NCBI GenBank assembly: GCA_009783975.1
Contig: WRCL01000002.1
Span: forward strand, 1 to 18,205
Reading direction: 5' to 3'
From: Micrococcales bacterium
GTDB taxonomy: Bacteria > Actinomycetota > Actinomycetes > Actinomycetales > Cellulomonadaceae
Length of the DNA stretch: 18,205 nucleotides
The notes beneath the pieces are model-generated. The model was given only the letters and a program-made list of their open reading frames with translations, ran no database searches and was not told the origin of the DNA. A program made the position numbers and the translations under genes. Positions 1-5,857 of the stretch are shown here, in pieces. Positions within the stretch are counted from its first letter, which is position 1. Each line of letters opens with the position of its first letter.

Positions 1-1
1 A

Positions 2-88
2 GCGCTGCTGCGACTGTCGTCCTCCGCCTTGCGAGCGCACGCCCCGGACGCGCCTCGCTTGCGCACGGACTTTCGCAACACGGCCTAG
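2..88 (+). CDS. Possible C-terminal end of a truncated gene
   Basis: A reading frame is open from the left edge to a TAG stop at 86-88. It gives 28 residues, ending in RLRTDFRNTA, and about 24 of its 28 codons end in G or C, as expected for a real gene in this genome. The large palindrome at 89-162 begins directly after the stop, which fits a gene end. I do not recognise the protein, and 28 residues are too few to name a family. It could also be a chance open frame, because stop codons are rare at this GC content. Confidence 0.3.
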   Translation, partial: ALLRLSSSALRAHAPDAPRLRTDFRNTA

Positions 89-162
89 ACGCCAGATGCG
101 ACGGCAGACACCAGATGCGACCTCCTGACGTCGCATCTGGTGTCTACCGTCGCATCTGGCGT
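89..162. repeat. 33-bp near-perfect inverted repeat built from four 11-mers
   Basis: The left arm (89-121) and right arm (130-162) are reverse complements over 33 bases with one mismatch (C105 against A146), separated by an 8-base loop. In minus-strand RNA the mismatch becomes a G-U pair, so the hairpin is unbroken there. Each arm holds two direct copies of one 11-mer: CCAGATGCGAC at 92-102 and 111-121, GTCGCATCTGG at 130-140 and 149-159, with a 19-base period. It lies one base beyond the tRNA-Gln discriminator and directly after the possible stop at 88. It may end transcription from both sides, but it has no U-tract and is longer than a normal terminator, so a REP-like repeat is equally possible. 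Confidence 0.85.
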
Positions 163-163
163 G

Positions 164-235
164 CTCCGCCCCCAGGATTCGAACCCGGACTGCAAGGCAC
201 CAAAGGCCTGCGTGCTGCCGTTACACCAGGGCGGA
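164..235 (-). tRNA. tRNA-Gln (anticodon TTG)
   Basis: The reverse complement folds as a complete 72-base tRNA. The acceptor TCCGCCC pairs with GGGCGGA, the D stem is GTGT/GCAC, and the anticodon loop CTTTGGT has anticodon TTG (bases 203-201), reading CAA. The T arm is CCGGG-TTCGAAT-CCTGG with one G-T pair, and the discriminator base is G. The anticodon stem has a mismatch at 27-43 (C/T). CCA is not encoded. The tRNA-Gln next to glmU/prs is a familiar actinobacterial arrangement. A large palindrome begins one base past its 3' end. Confidence 0.95.
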
Positions 236-335
236 CCGCGGCCACCGCGCGGTGACCGGGCACCAGTGTGCCAGGACCCGGGCTGGTCGTCGTCATCGAT
301 TCGCCGTGGGGGCACCGCTGCGGGCGTGGACGCGG

Positions 336-341
336 CATGAT
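336..341 (+). promoter_or_regulatory. Weak -10 candidate for a leaderless tetR transcript
   Basis: CATGAT lies 7 bases before the GTG at 349, where a leaderless message could begin. There is no clear Shine-Dalgarno before that GTG and no obvious -35 box. The hexamer departs from TANNNT at its first base, so this is only a candidate. Confidence 0.22.
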
Positions 342-348
342 GAGAACT

Positions 349-972
349 GTGACCGACACCAGACGACCACGGATGACCGGCAACGAACGCCGCGCCCAGC
401 TGGTTGATGTCGCCCGCACCTTGTTCGCCGAGAAAGGGTTCGAGCAGACGTCCGTGGAGGAGATCGCGGCCCGGGCGAATGTCTCCAAACCTGTGGTCTA
501 CGAGCACTTCGGCGGGAAAGAGGGGATCTACGCGGTTGTCGTCGACCGGGAGATCCAGGCGCTGACCGGCACGCTCATCGCCGCGCTGGAGACCGCTGGG
601 CACCCCAAGTCCCTGCTCGAACGCACCGCCTTGGCGCTGCTGGACTATATCGAGGACAACGAGGACGGGTTCCGCATCCTCGTGCGTGACTCACCGGTGG
701 CCCAGGCGACCGGGACGTTCTCGTCGTTGATCGGTGACGTCGCCACCCAGGTCGAGCACCTGCTCGGTGCCCAGTTCCGCAAACGTGGCCAAGACCCGCG
801 CACCGCCCCGATGTACTCGCAGATGCTCGTGGGGATGGTCGCCCTGACCGGGCAGTGGTGGCTCGACGCGCGCAGCCCCCGCAAGGACGAGGTCGCCGCG
901 CACCTGGTCAACCTCGCGTGGAACGGCCTGGCGGGCCTGGAACGACGCCCGCGCCTGACCACCGAGGAGTAG
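349..972 (+). CDS. TetR/AcrR-family transcriptional regulator
   Basis: This is a 207-residue one-domain repressor of normal family size. The N-terminal DNA-binding domain covers roughly residues 10-60, with the helix-turn-helix at 36-54 containing EEIAARANVSKPVVYEHFGGKE, the classic TetR pattern (written here in two motifs: EEIAARANVSK, then PVVYEHFGGKE). The remaining helical part is the ligand-binding and dimerisation domain, whose ligand cannot be read from sequence. The GTG at 349 was chosen because homology-like sequence begins just after it; ATG 337, 340 or 373 are alternatives, and there is no strong ribosome site. The gene converges on the MarR-family gene with only two bases between stops. 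Target genes are unknown; TetR proteins often regulate a neighbouring gene or themselves. Confidence 0.9.
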   Translation: MTDTRRPRMTGNERRAQLVDVARTLFAEKGFEQTSVEEIAARANVSKPVVYEHFGGKEGIYAVVVDREIQALTGTLIAALETAGHPKSLLERTALALLDYIEDNEDGFRILVRDSPVAQATGTFSSLIGDVATQVEHLLGAQFRKRGQDPRTAPMYSQMLVGMVALTGQWWLDARSPRKDEVAAHLVNLAWNGLAGLERRPRLTTEE

Positions 973-974
973 CC

Positions 975-1481
975 TCACCTGGAGTGGTCCAACGGGCCCA
1001 GGACGTCGTGCAAGAGCCTGGCCAGCATCCTCACGTCCCCAGGGGCCAGACCCGCCAGGAGGGTGTGCTCAGCGTCGAGCAACGACACCAACGCGGCGTC
1101 GACACAGCTCTGCCCGGTGCTGGTCAGCTCGACGAGGACCCCCCGGCGGTCCTCAGGTGACGGCAGGCGGCGCACGAGCCCCTGGGCTTGCAGACGGTCG
1201 ATCCGGTTCGTCATCGTCGCCGACGTCACAAGGGTCTGGGTGACCAACGACCCAGGTGACAGCTGGTACGGGTGGCCCTGGCGCCGCAACGCGGCGAGCA
1301 CGTCAAACCCCCACGGTTCAAGCCCGTGGTTGGCGAACGTCGTGCGCCGGGCCAGGTCCAGGTGACGTGCCAACCGGCTGACCCGCGAGAACACCTCCAG
1401 CGGGCTGACGTCAAGGTCGGGCCGCTCGCGTCGCCACGCGGCGACGATCCGGGCGACCTCGTCAGCAGAGCTGTCCAGCAC
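975..1481 (-). CDS. MarR-family transcriptional regulator
   Basis: This 168-residue winged-helix regulator has the usual MarR length. Residues 56-105 hold the DNA-binding helices, with LVTSATMTNRIDRLQAQGLV at about 84-103 as recognition helix and turn. The wing carries the conserved SPEDRRG at 108-114. Terminal helices would form the dimer. The GTG at 1481 was chosen because upstream codons do not look like the family and because TACTCT (1493-1488, minus) sits 6 bases before it, suggesting a leaderless message. The gene is divergent from glmU with 121 bases between starts, so it could regulate glmU and itself; this is inference. The family often responds to phenolic compounds, oxidants or antibiotics, but no ligand is visible here. 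Confidence 0.9.
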   Translation of the reverse strand: MLDSSADEVARIVAAWRRERPDLDVSPLEVFSRVSRLARHLDLARRTTFANHGLEPWGFDVLAALRRQGHPYQLSPGSLVTQTLVTSATMTNRIDRLQAQGLVRRLPSPEDRRGVLVELTSTGQSCVDAALVSLLDAEHTLLAGLAPGDVRMLARLLHDVLGPLDHSR

Positions 1482-1487
1482 CCCGCC

Positions 1488-1493
1488 AGAGTA
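1488..1493 (-). promoter_or_regulatory. -10 box of the marR-family gene, leaderless start
   Basis: On the minus strand TACTCT matches TANNNT and ends 6 bases before the GTG at 1481. This is the spacing expected when transcription begins at the start codon. No convincing -35 box is visible. It lies inside the left arm of an imperfect inverted repeat (1489-1497 with 1512-1521), so a bound regulator would block it. Confidence 0.5.
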
Positions 1494-1521
1494 CGGGTTG
1501 AGGCTCGTGTGCCCGATACTC
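1489..1521. promoter_or_regulatory. Imperfect inverted repeat, possible MarR operator
   Basis: GAGTACGGG (1489-1497) is the inverse of CCCGATACTC (1512-1521) apart from one inserted A. It sits in the divergent marR/glmU intergenic region and overlaps the marR -10 box. MarR proteins usually bind palindromes in such places and repress themselves. The inserted base and the 14-base gap between arms make the assignment tentative. Confidence 0.3.
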
Positions 1522-1537
1522 GGTGCGCCGCGGACGG

Positions 1538-1543
1538 TAGAGT
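1538..1543 (+). promoter_or_regulatory. Candidate -10 box for glmU-prs
   Basis: TAGAGT matches TANNNT. It would place the transcript start near 1550 and leave a leader of about 50 bases before the GTG at 1603. No clear -35 box is present at the usual distance. Confidence 0.4.
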
Positions 1544-1563
1544 TCGGCACGTCCGACTGGCCC

Positions 1564-1580
1564 GCCACCGCGACGGTGGC
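1564..1580 (+). other. Hairpin in the glmU leader
   Basis: GCCACCG (1564-1570) and CGGTGGC (1574-1580) are perfect 7-bp arms around a 3-base loop. The hairpin ends 7 bases before the glmU ribosome site at 1588-1593, inside the predicted leader. It could modulate ribosome access or RNA stability. There is no U-tract, so it is not a typical terminator. Confidence 0.4.
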
Positions 1581-1602
1581 TCGTGCTGAGGGAGTGCCCC
1601 TG

Positions 1603-3063
1603 GTGACGGTTCCGCGTCCTGCAGCAGTTGTCGTCCTCGCAGCCGGAGAGGGGACCCGGATGCGGTCAGCCACCCCCAAGGTCCTGCACGAGATCGGCGG
1701 CCGGTCGTTGCTCGGGCACGTGCTGGTCACAGCACGGGCGCTGGTGCCGCAGCGGGTCGCGGTCGTCGTGCGGCACGGACGCGACCAGGTCGTGGCACAT
1801 GTGACCGAGACTGACCCGCACGTGCTCGTCGTCGACCAGGACGACGTGCCTGGGACAGGACGGGCTGCGCAGCTGGCGTTGGCGGCGCTCGACGAGGGTG
1901 CGCCAGCTGCTGGTGCGGTCGTCGTGCTCGCCGGGGACGTGCCGCTGCTCGACGCCGGGACTGTCGCCGAGCTGGTCTTGGCCCACCACGCCGACGCCAA
2001 CGCGGTGACGGTGCTGACCATGGTGCTGCCAGACCCGACCGGGTACGGGCGGATCGTGCGTGAGGCCGGCACTGGCGAGGTCGTGGCCATCGTCGAAGAA
2101 CGTGACGCCGACGAGGCCCAGCGTGCGATCTGCGAGGTGAACTCCGGGGTGTACGTCTTCGACGCGGCGGTGCTTCGCCAGGCGTTGGCCAGCCTCGGGC
2201 GCGACAACTCCCAAGGCGAGGTGTACCTCACCGACGTGGTGGCCGCGGCCCACGGTGATGGTGGGCATGTGCGGGCCTTGTGCACCGACGACCCGGTGTC
2301 GGTCGCCGGGGTCAACGACCGGGTCCAGCTCGCCGGGTTGCGTGCCGAGCTCAACCGCAGGGTCCTGGACCGGTGGATGCGTGAGGGTGTGACCGTCTGG
2401 GACCCGGCGACGACCTGGGTCGACGTCGACGTCGACCTGGCTGCGGATGTGACCTTGCTGCCTGGAACGCAGATCTTGGGGGCGTCGTCGGTGGCTGTGG
2501 GTGCGAGCGTCGGCCCGGACTGCACGTTGCGCAACGTGGAGATCGGTGAAGGGGCGAGCGTCGTGCGCAGCCACGGGTCAGACTCGGTCATCGGACCGGG
2601 GGCGACGGTCGGGCCGTTCTCCTACCTGCGGCCCGGGACGGTGCTGGGGGCCGGCGGCAAGATCGGCACGTTCGTGGAGACGAAGAACGCGACGATCGGG
2701 TGCGGGTCGAAGGTGCCGCACCTGTCGTACGTCGGTGACGCTGAGATCGGTGAGCACACGAACATCGGCGCGGCGTCGGTGACGGTCAACTACGACGGGG
2801 TCCGCAAGCACCGCACGGTCATCGGGTCCCACGCGCGCACCGGGTCGGACAACATGTTCGTCGCCCCGGTCACCGTCGGCGACGGGGCCTACACCGGCGC
2901 TGGCGCGGTGATCCGCCACGACGTGCCCCCCGGGGCCTTGGCCCTGAGCGAGAACTCCCAGCGCACCATCGACGGGTGGGTGCTCAGCCACCGTCCAGGC
3001 TCAGCTGCTGCCGACGCCGCCCAGGCAGCACTGGACACCAACACCCAGGAGGACGCCTCATGA
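1603..3063 (+). CDS. glmU: Bifunctional GlmU: UDP-GlcNAc pyrophosphorylase / GlcN-1-P acetyltransferase
   Basis: GlmU acetylates glucosamine-1-phosphate with acetyl-CoA and joins the product to UTP, giving UDP-GlcNAc for peptidoglycan and glycans in the cytoplasm. The N-terminal nucleotidyltransferase domain has LAAGEGTRM at 12-20, PK at 25-26, a Mg-binding Asp at 112 (LAGDVPLLD) and Asn at 238 (GVNDRVQ). The C-terminal half is a hexapeptide-repeat left-handed beta-helix; His373 in VPHLSYVGDAEIG matches the catalytic base of the E. coli enzyme. The 486-residue length is normal. The GTG at 1603 has GAGGGA 9 bases upstream; GTG 1594 lies too close to that site. The stop overlaps prs by ATGA, so the two are translationally coupled. 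Confidence 0.97.
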   Translation: MTVPRPAAVVVLAAGEGTRMRSATPKVLHEIGGRSLLGHVLVTARALVPQRVAVVVRHGRDQVVAHVTETDPHVLVVDQDDVPGTGRAAQLALAALDEGAPAAGAVVVLAGDVPLLDAGTVAELVLAHHADANAVTVLTMVLPDPTGYGRIVREAGTGEVVAIVEERDADEAQRAICEVNSGVYVFDAAVLRQALASLGRDNSQGEVYLTDVVAAAHGDGGHVRALCTDDPVSVAGVNDRVQLAGLRAELNRRVLDRWMREGVTVWDPATTWVDVDVDLAADVTLLPGTQILGASSVAVGASVGPDCTLRNVEIGEGASVVRSHGSDSVIGPGATVGPFSYLRPGTVLGAGGKIGTFVETKNATIGCGSKVPHLSYVGDAEIGEHTNIGAASVTVNYDGVRKHRTVIGSHARTGSDNMFVAPVTVGDGAYTGAGAVIRHDVPPGALALSENSQRTIDGWVLSHRPGSAAADAAQAALDTNTQEDAS

Positions 3064-4043
3064 CAGGCCTGGTGACCGTCGACACCGAAAAACGTCTTGT
3101 GCTCGTCTCTGGGCGCGCCCACCCCGAGCTTGCCGAGGACGTCGCCGCCGAGCTGGGGATCCAGCTGGTCCCGACCGCGGCGTACGACTTCGCCAACGGC
3201 GAGATCTACACCCGGTTCGGCGAGTCGGTGCGCGGCTGCGACGCGTTCGTCTTGCAGTCGCACGCGTCGCCGATCAACAAGTGGATCATGGAGCACCTGC
3301 TCATGGTCGACGCGCTGCGCCGTGCGAGCGTCAAGACGATCACCGTCGTCGCGCCGTTCCTGGGCTATGCGCGCCAGGACAAGAAGCACCGTGGGCGTGA
3401 GCCGATCTCCGCCCGGCTCGTGTGTGACCTGTTCGCCACAGCCGGGGCCGACCGCATCGTCAGCGTCGACCTGCACACCTCGCAGATCCAGGGGTTCTTC
3501 TCCGGCCCGGTCGACCACCTGTGGGCCCAGCCGATCCTCGTGGAGTACGTGCGCAGCCGTGTGGACGTGTCGAACGTCACGGTCGTGTCCCCAGACGCCG
3601 GCCGGATCCGCGTCGCCGAGCAGTGGGCCGACAAGCTCGGCGGTGGCCCCCTGGCGTTCGTGCACAAGACCCGCGACATCCGCAGCCCGAACAAAGCTGT
3701 GGCGAACCGCGTCGTCGGTGATGTCGAGGGGCGCACCTGCGTCCTGGTCGACGACCTCATCGACACCGGTGGCACCATCGTCGAAGCCGTCCGGGTGCTG
3801 CTGGCCGCCGGGGCCAAAGACGTCATCGTCGCCGCGACCCACGGTGTGCTGTCGGACCCGGCCAGCGAACGGCTGCAGTCGTGCGGGGCCCGCGAGGTCG
3901 TCATCACCGACACCTTGCCGATCCCCGACGAGCACAAGTTCGACAACCTCACCGTGCTGTCCATCGCCCCGACCTTGGCCCGCGCCATCCGTGAGGTCTT
4001 CGACGACGGCTCAGTCACCTCGTTGTTCGACGGGAATGCGTAG
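3060..4043 (+). CDS. prs: Ribose-phosphate pyrophosphokinase (PRPP synthetase)
   Basis: This cytoplasmic enzyme converts ribose-5-phosphate and ATP to PRPP for purine, pyrimidine, histidine, tryptophan and NAD synthesis, and in actinobacteria for decaprenyl-phosphoarabinose where that is made. Class I features are present: flexible loop GYARQDKKHRGREPISARL at about 102-120, catalytic His139 in DLHTSQIQGFF, and the PRPP-binding CVLVDDLIDTGGTI with Asp231, Asp232 and Asp235. The 327-residue length is normal. The start ATG at 3060 overlaps the glmU stop and has AGGAGG about 7 bases upstream. A hairpin-rich region follows, where the glmU-prs transcript probably ends. I see no defect in any expected motif. 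Confidence 0.97.
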   Translation: MTGLVTVDTEKRLVLVSGRAHPELAEDVAAELGIQLVPTAAYDFANGEIYTRFGESVRGCDAFVLQSHASPINKWIMEHLLMVDALRRASVKTITVVAPFLGYARQDKKHRGREPISARLVCDLFATAGADRIVSVDLHTSQIQGFFSGPVDHLWAQPILVEYVRSRVDVSNVTVVSPDAGRIRVAEQWADKLGGGPLAFVHKTRDIRSPNKAVANRVVGDVEGRTCVLVDDLIDTGGTIVEAVRVLLAAGAKDVIVAATHGVLSDPASERLQSCGAREVVITDTLPIPDEHKFDNLTVLSIAPTLARAIREVFDDGSVTSLFDGNA

Positions 4044-4065
4044 GTCGAGCCCTCTCGGCTGGGTC

Positions 4066-4154
4066 GGCGTCGGCGGGGGGCACCAGTTCTGCCCGGCCCG
4101 CCTTCGGCGGGCTTGATGCCCACCACACCGGAACTGGTGCCCCCCACCGACGCC
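4066..4154. repeat. 89-base nested palindrome after prs
   Basis: The outer arms 4066-4089 and 4131-4154 are 24-base reverse complements with one mismatch (C4074 against A), and contain GGGGGGCACCAGTTC and its inverse. They enclose a smaller perfect hairpin at 4096-4112. The structure starts 23 bases after the prs stop. It could be a terminator, a REP-like or MITE-like insertion, or a cruciform-forming site. No flanking target-site duplication is evident. The mismatch again gives a G-U pair in minus-strand RNA only. Confidence 0.8.
4096..4112 (+). terminator. Probable terminator hairpin of glmU-prs
   Basis: GCCCGCC and GGCGGGC form a perfect 7-bp GC stem with loop TTC, followed by TTGATG. The U-tract is weak, but GC-rich hairpins with poor U-tracts are common at gene ends in high-GC actinobacteria. 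It is nested inside the larger palindrome 4066-4154, and the two foldings would compete or stack. Confidence 0.45.
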
Positions 4155-4198
4155 TTGCGAGCCGGTCTCACCTGGGGGGGCTGGAAAAGCCCGCGTGG

Positions 4199-4288
4199 TG
4201 CGGACAGTGGGGACGGTTCGGCATGTCTTGGGGGTGCGGACAGTGGGGACGGTTCCTGCGGACAGTGGGGACGGTTCCTAATGTCTTG
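4199..4288. repeat. Three direct copies of a 21-bp repeat, two with a shared extension
   Basis: Perfect copies occupy 4199-4219, 4235-4255 and 4257-4277, each a T followed by GCGGACAGTGGGGACGGTTC. Copies 1 and 3 continue after three variable bases with ATGTCTTG (4223-4230 and 4281-4288), so the full unit is 32 bases and copy 2 is truncated. The unit has a short terminal inverse, GACA near its start and TGTC near its end. This resembles extragenic repeat families found around bacterial genomes. No coding frame here looks real. Nothing else is recognisable between 4155 and 4350. Confidence 0.85.
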
Positions 4289-4350
4289 CCTGGTCAGCGG
4301 GATGGGGGCGTTGCGTTGGGCTCACCTGGGGAGGTTGTGTGGGGCTCGTC

Positions 4351-4380
4351 TTGGTCTGGGTGTGGCGGCTGGGGTACAGT
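4351..4380 (+). promoter_or_regulatory. Promoter of rplY
   Basis: TTGGTC (4351-4356) and TACAGT (4375-4380) are separated by 18 bases and match the housekeeping sigma factor consensus reasonably well. Transcription would begin near 4387, leaving a leader of about 87 bases before the rplY ATG. This is the best complete -35/-10 pair in the window. Confidence 0.6.
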
Positions 4381-4410
4381 GAGCCCCGCCTCGGCGAGGG
4401 AGGGTTCTCC

Positions 4411-4425
4411 GTGATCGACGAGTAG
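4411..4425 (+). CDS. Possible four-codon leader ORF before rplY
   Basis: GTG ATC GAC GAG TAG follows AGGGAGGG at a workable distance for a ribosome site, inside the predicted rplY leader. It would encode only four residues. Downstream, AGGTG (4440-4444) and CACCT (4450-4454) can form a small hairpin 8 bases before the rplY Shine-Dalgarno. It may be a regulatory upstream ORF or chance. Confidence 0.2.
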   Translation: MIDE

Positions 4426-4473
4426 GGCGTGGCCTGTCGAGGTGTGGTTCACCTGCGACTTTGGGAGTTTTTC

Positions 4474-5082
4474 ATGGCTGACGTCACGCTGGCTGCAACA
4501 CCCCGGACTGCGTTTGGCAAAGGTGCCGCGCGGCGTCTGCGCAGGGACAAGCAGATCCCGGCGGTGCTGTATGGGCACGGAACCGACCCGGTGCACGTGG
4601 CGCTGCCGGGGCACGCGACGATGATGGCCCTGAAGCAGACCAACGCGCTGTTCGAGATCGTCCTGGAGGGCAAGAAGACCCTGGCGATCGCCAAGGACGT
4701 GCAGGTCGAGCCGGTGCGGCACGTCATCGAGCACGTCGACCTGCTCATCGTCAAACGGGGCGAGAAGATCGCTGTGGACGTGCCGGTGCGCGTCGTGGGC
4801 GAGTCGGCGCCTGGGACGATCCACCTCGTCGAGACGCAGGTGCTGCAGCTGGAGGCCGAGGCGACGAACCTGCCGTCGGTGGTCGAGGTCGACATCGACG
4901 GGCTGGGCGACGGCACTGTTGTGCGTGCCGGGGACCTCACGCTGCCTGCCGGGTCGACGCTCGTGTCTGACCCGGAGCACATCGTCGTGACCGTCTCGGT
5001 CCCCAGCGCTGAACCAGTCGTCGACGCCGAGGCGGGCGAGGCAGCCGACGGCGACGAGGCGGCTCCTGCAGCCGACGAGTGA
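4474..5082 (+). CDS. rplY: 50S ribosomal protein L25/general stress protein Ctc (bL25)
   Basis: This 202-residue protein binds 5S rRNA in the large subunit and is the long (CTC/TL5) form of bL25. Residues 1-90 are the RNA-binding domain, with TPRTAFGKGAARRLRRDKQIPAVLYG near the start (motif positions about 9-34, key residues GKGAARRLRR and PAVLYG). Residues about 95-180 are the C-terminal beta domain. The end is an acidic Ala/Glu/Asp-rich tail, common in actinobacterial members. The ATG at 4474 has GGGAG 6 bases upstream; an upstream in-frame start would add sequence unlike the family. It is followed after 61 bases by pth, its usual actinobacterial neighbour, and both act in translation. Confidence 0.96.
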   Translation: MADVTLAATPRTAFGKGAARRLRRDKQIPAVLYGHGTDPVHVALPGHATMMALKQTNALFEIVLEGKKTLAIAKDVQVEPVRHVIEHVDLLIVKRGEKIAVDVPVRVVGESAPGTIHLVETQVLQLEAEATNLPSVVEVDIDGLGDGTVVRAGDLTLPAGSTLVSDPEHIVVTVSVPSAEPVVDAEAGEAADGDEAAPAADE

Positions 5083-5143
5083 GCCGGGGCGTGTTGGGAC
5101 ATCTCTTCGCACTTGCCCATGACCAGCTGCGAGGCGGACGGCT

Positions 5144-5755
5144 GTGACGTGGATGGTCGTCGGCCTGGGCAACCCGGGGCCCCGGTATGCGGCGAACCGG
5201 CACAACGTCGGGCACATGGTGCTCGACGAGCTGGCGCGGCGCACCGGGGCCCGGCTGGGCCAGGCCTCGGGGCCTGGTGGACAACGTCCACGGGCGGTCT
5301 CGGCGTCGGTGCGTGTCGGCACTGGTCCAGGTGGGGTGCCTGGGCCTGCCGCGGTGCTGGTCAAGACGACGACGTACATGAACGACTCCGGCGGGCCCGT
5401 CGCCCAGATCGCCCGGTACCTGCACGTCCCAGCTGAGACGTTGGTGCTCGTGCACGACGAGCTGGACATCGGGTTTGGCGACGTGCGGGTCAAAGGTGGT
5501 GGCGGCGAAGGTGGGCACAACGGTCTGCGCGACGTGTCGCGGGCCTTGGGCACCGGCGACTACCTGCGGGTCCGGGTGGGGATCGGCCGCCCACCGGGCC
5601 GGCAGGACCCAGCCGACTACGTCCTGGCCGACTTCACCGCCGCCGAGCGGCGCGAGCTGGGATGGGTCGTGGACCGGGCCGCCGACGCTGTGGAGGCGTT
5701 GATCGCCGGTGGACTGCAATCCACTCAGCGGATCTTCCATGCTCCGCTAGAGTGA
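5144..5755 (+). CDS. pth: Peptidyl-tRNA hydrolase
   Basis: Pth cleaves the ester bond of peptidyl-tRNAs released early from ribosomes, recycling tRNA in the cytoplasm. With the GTG start at 5144 the protein has 203 residues. GLGNPG is at 7-12 and RHNVGH at 19-24, so Asn10 and catalytic His20 fall exactly at the E. coli positions. Asn80 (TYMNDSGG), Asp105 (HDELD) and Asn126 (GGHNGLRD) correspond to the other active-site residues. A Gly/Pro/Arg-rich stretch at about 43-65 precedes the TTTYMN strand and is slightly longer than in E. coli. GAGG 9 bases before the GTG supports the start; ATG 5153 is the alternative. The stop overlaps a TAGAGT box that may start the polysaccharide transcript. Confidence 0.96.
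   Translation: MTWMVVGLGNPGPRYAANRHNVGHMVLDELARRTGARLGQASGPGGQRPRAVSASVRVGTGPGGVPGPAAVLVKTTTYMNDSGGPVAQIARYLHVPAETLVLVHDELDIGFGDVRVKGGGGEGGHNGLRDVSRALGTGDYLRVRVGIGRPPGRQDPADYVLADFTAAERRELGWVVDRAADAVEALIAGGLQSTQRIFHAPLE
5748..5753 (+). promoter_or_regulatory. Candidate -10 box of the polysaccharide locus
   Basis: TAGAGT matches TANNNT and overlaps the pth stop. It would give a leader of about 100 bases before the first glycan gene. That leader contains CCAGGT (5787-5792) and ACCTGG (5810-5815) as inverted arms around a 17-base loop. TACCCT at 5818-5823 is an alternative -10 box. No -35 box is convincing, and I recognise no known riboswitch in the leader. Confidence 0.35.
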
Positions 5756-5857
5756 TCCCTGTCCGGTCATATCGGGTGAATAGGTCCCAGGTGCTAGTTA
5801 GAGGGCGAAACCTGGCACTACCCTGCTGTAGTTCGACACGTCAAGCGGAGGTGCACG

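Noticed and set aside
89..235. Integrated element attached at tRNA-Gln
   Set aside because: No integrase or duplicated tRNA end is seen; the palindrome is outside the tRNA, and the flanking genes look native in composition.
1482..2591. Long open minus-strand frame continuing upstream of the marR-family gene, opposite glmU
   Set aside because: The frame is rich in Ser, Thr and Arg with no domain pattern and lies opposite the clear glmU gene. MarR homology starts at 1481.
2889..3935. Minus-strand open frame opposite prs
   Set aside because: Its Asp/Val/Gly/His-rich composition is the usual antisense shadow of a high-GC gene, and prs on the plus strand carries all expected motifs.
4199..4288. 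CRISPR array
   Set aside because: Only three copies occur, with gaps of 15 and 1 bases, no uniform spacers and no cas genes nearby.
4113..4414. Small plus-strand open frames in the prs-rplY gap
   Set aside because: They run through the direct repeats and palindrome arms, have no ribosome site, and encode low-complexity Gly/Trp/Ser text.
5756..5857. Cyclic di-GMP or cyclic di-AMP riboswitch in the leader of the glycan locus
   Set aside because: I could not find the conserved cores of these riboswitch classes; only one short inverted repeat is present.
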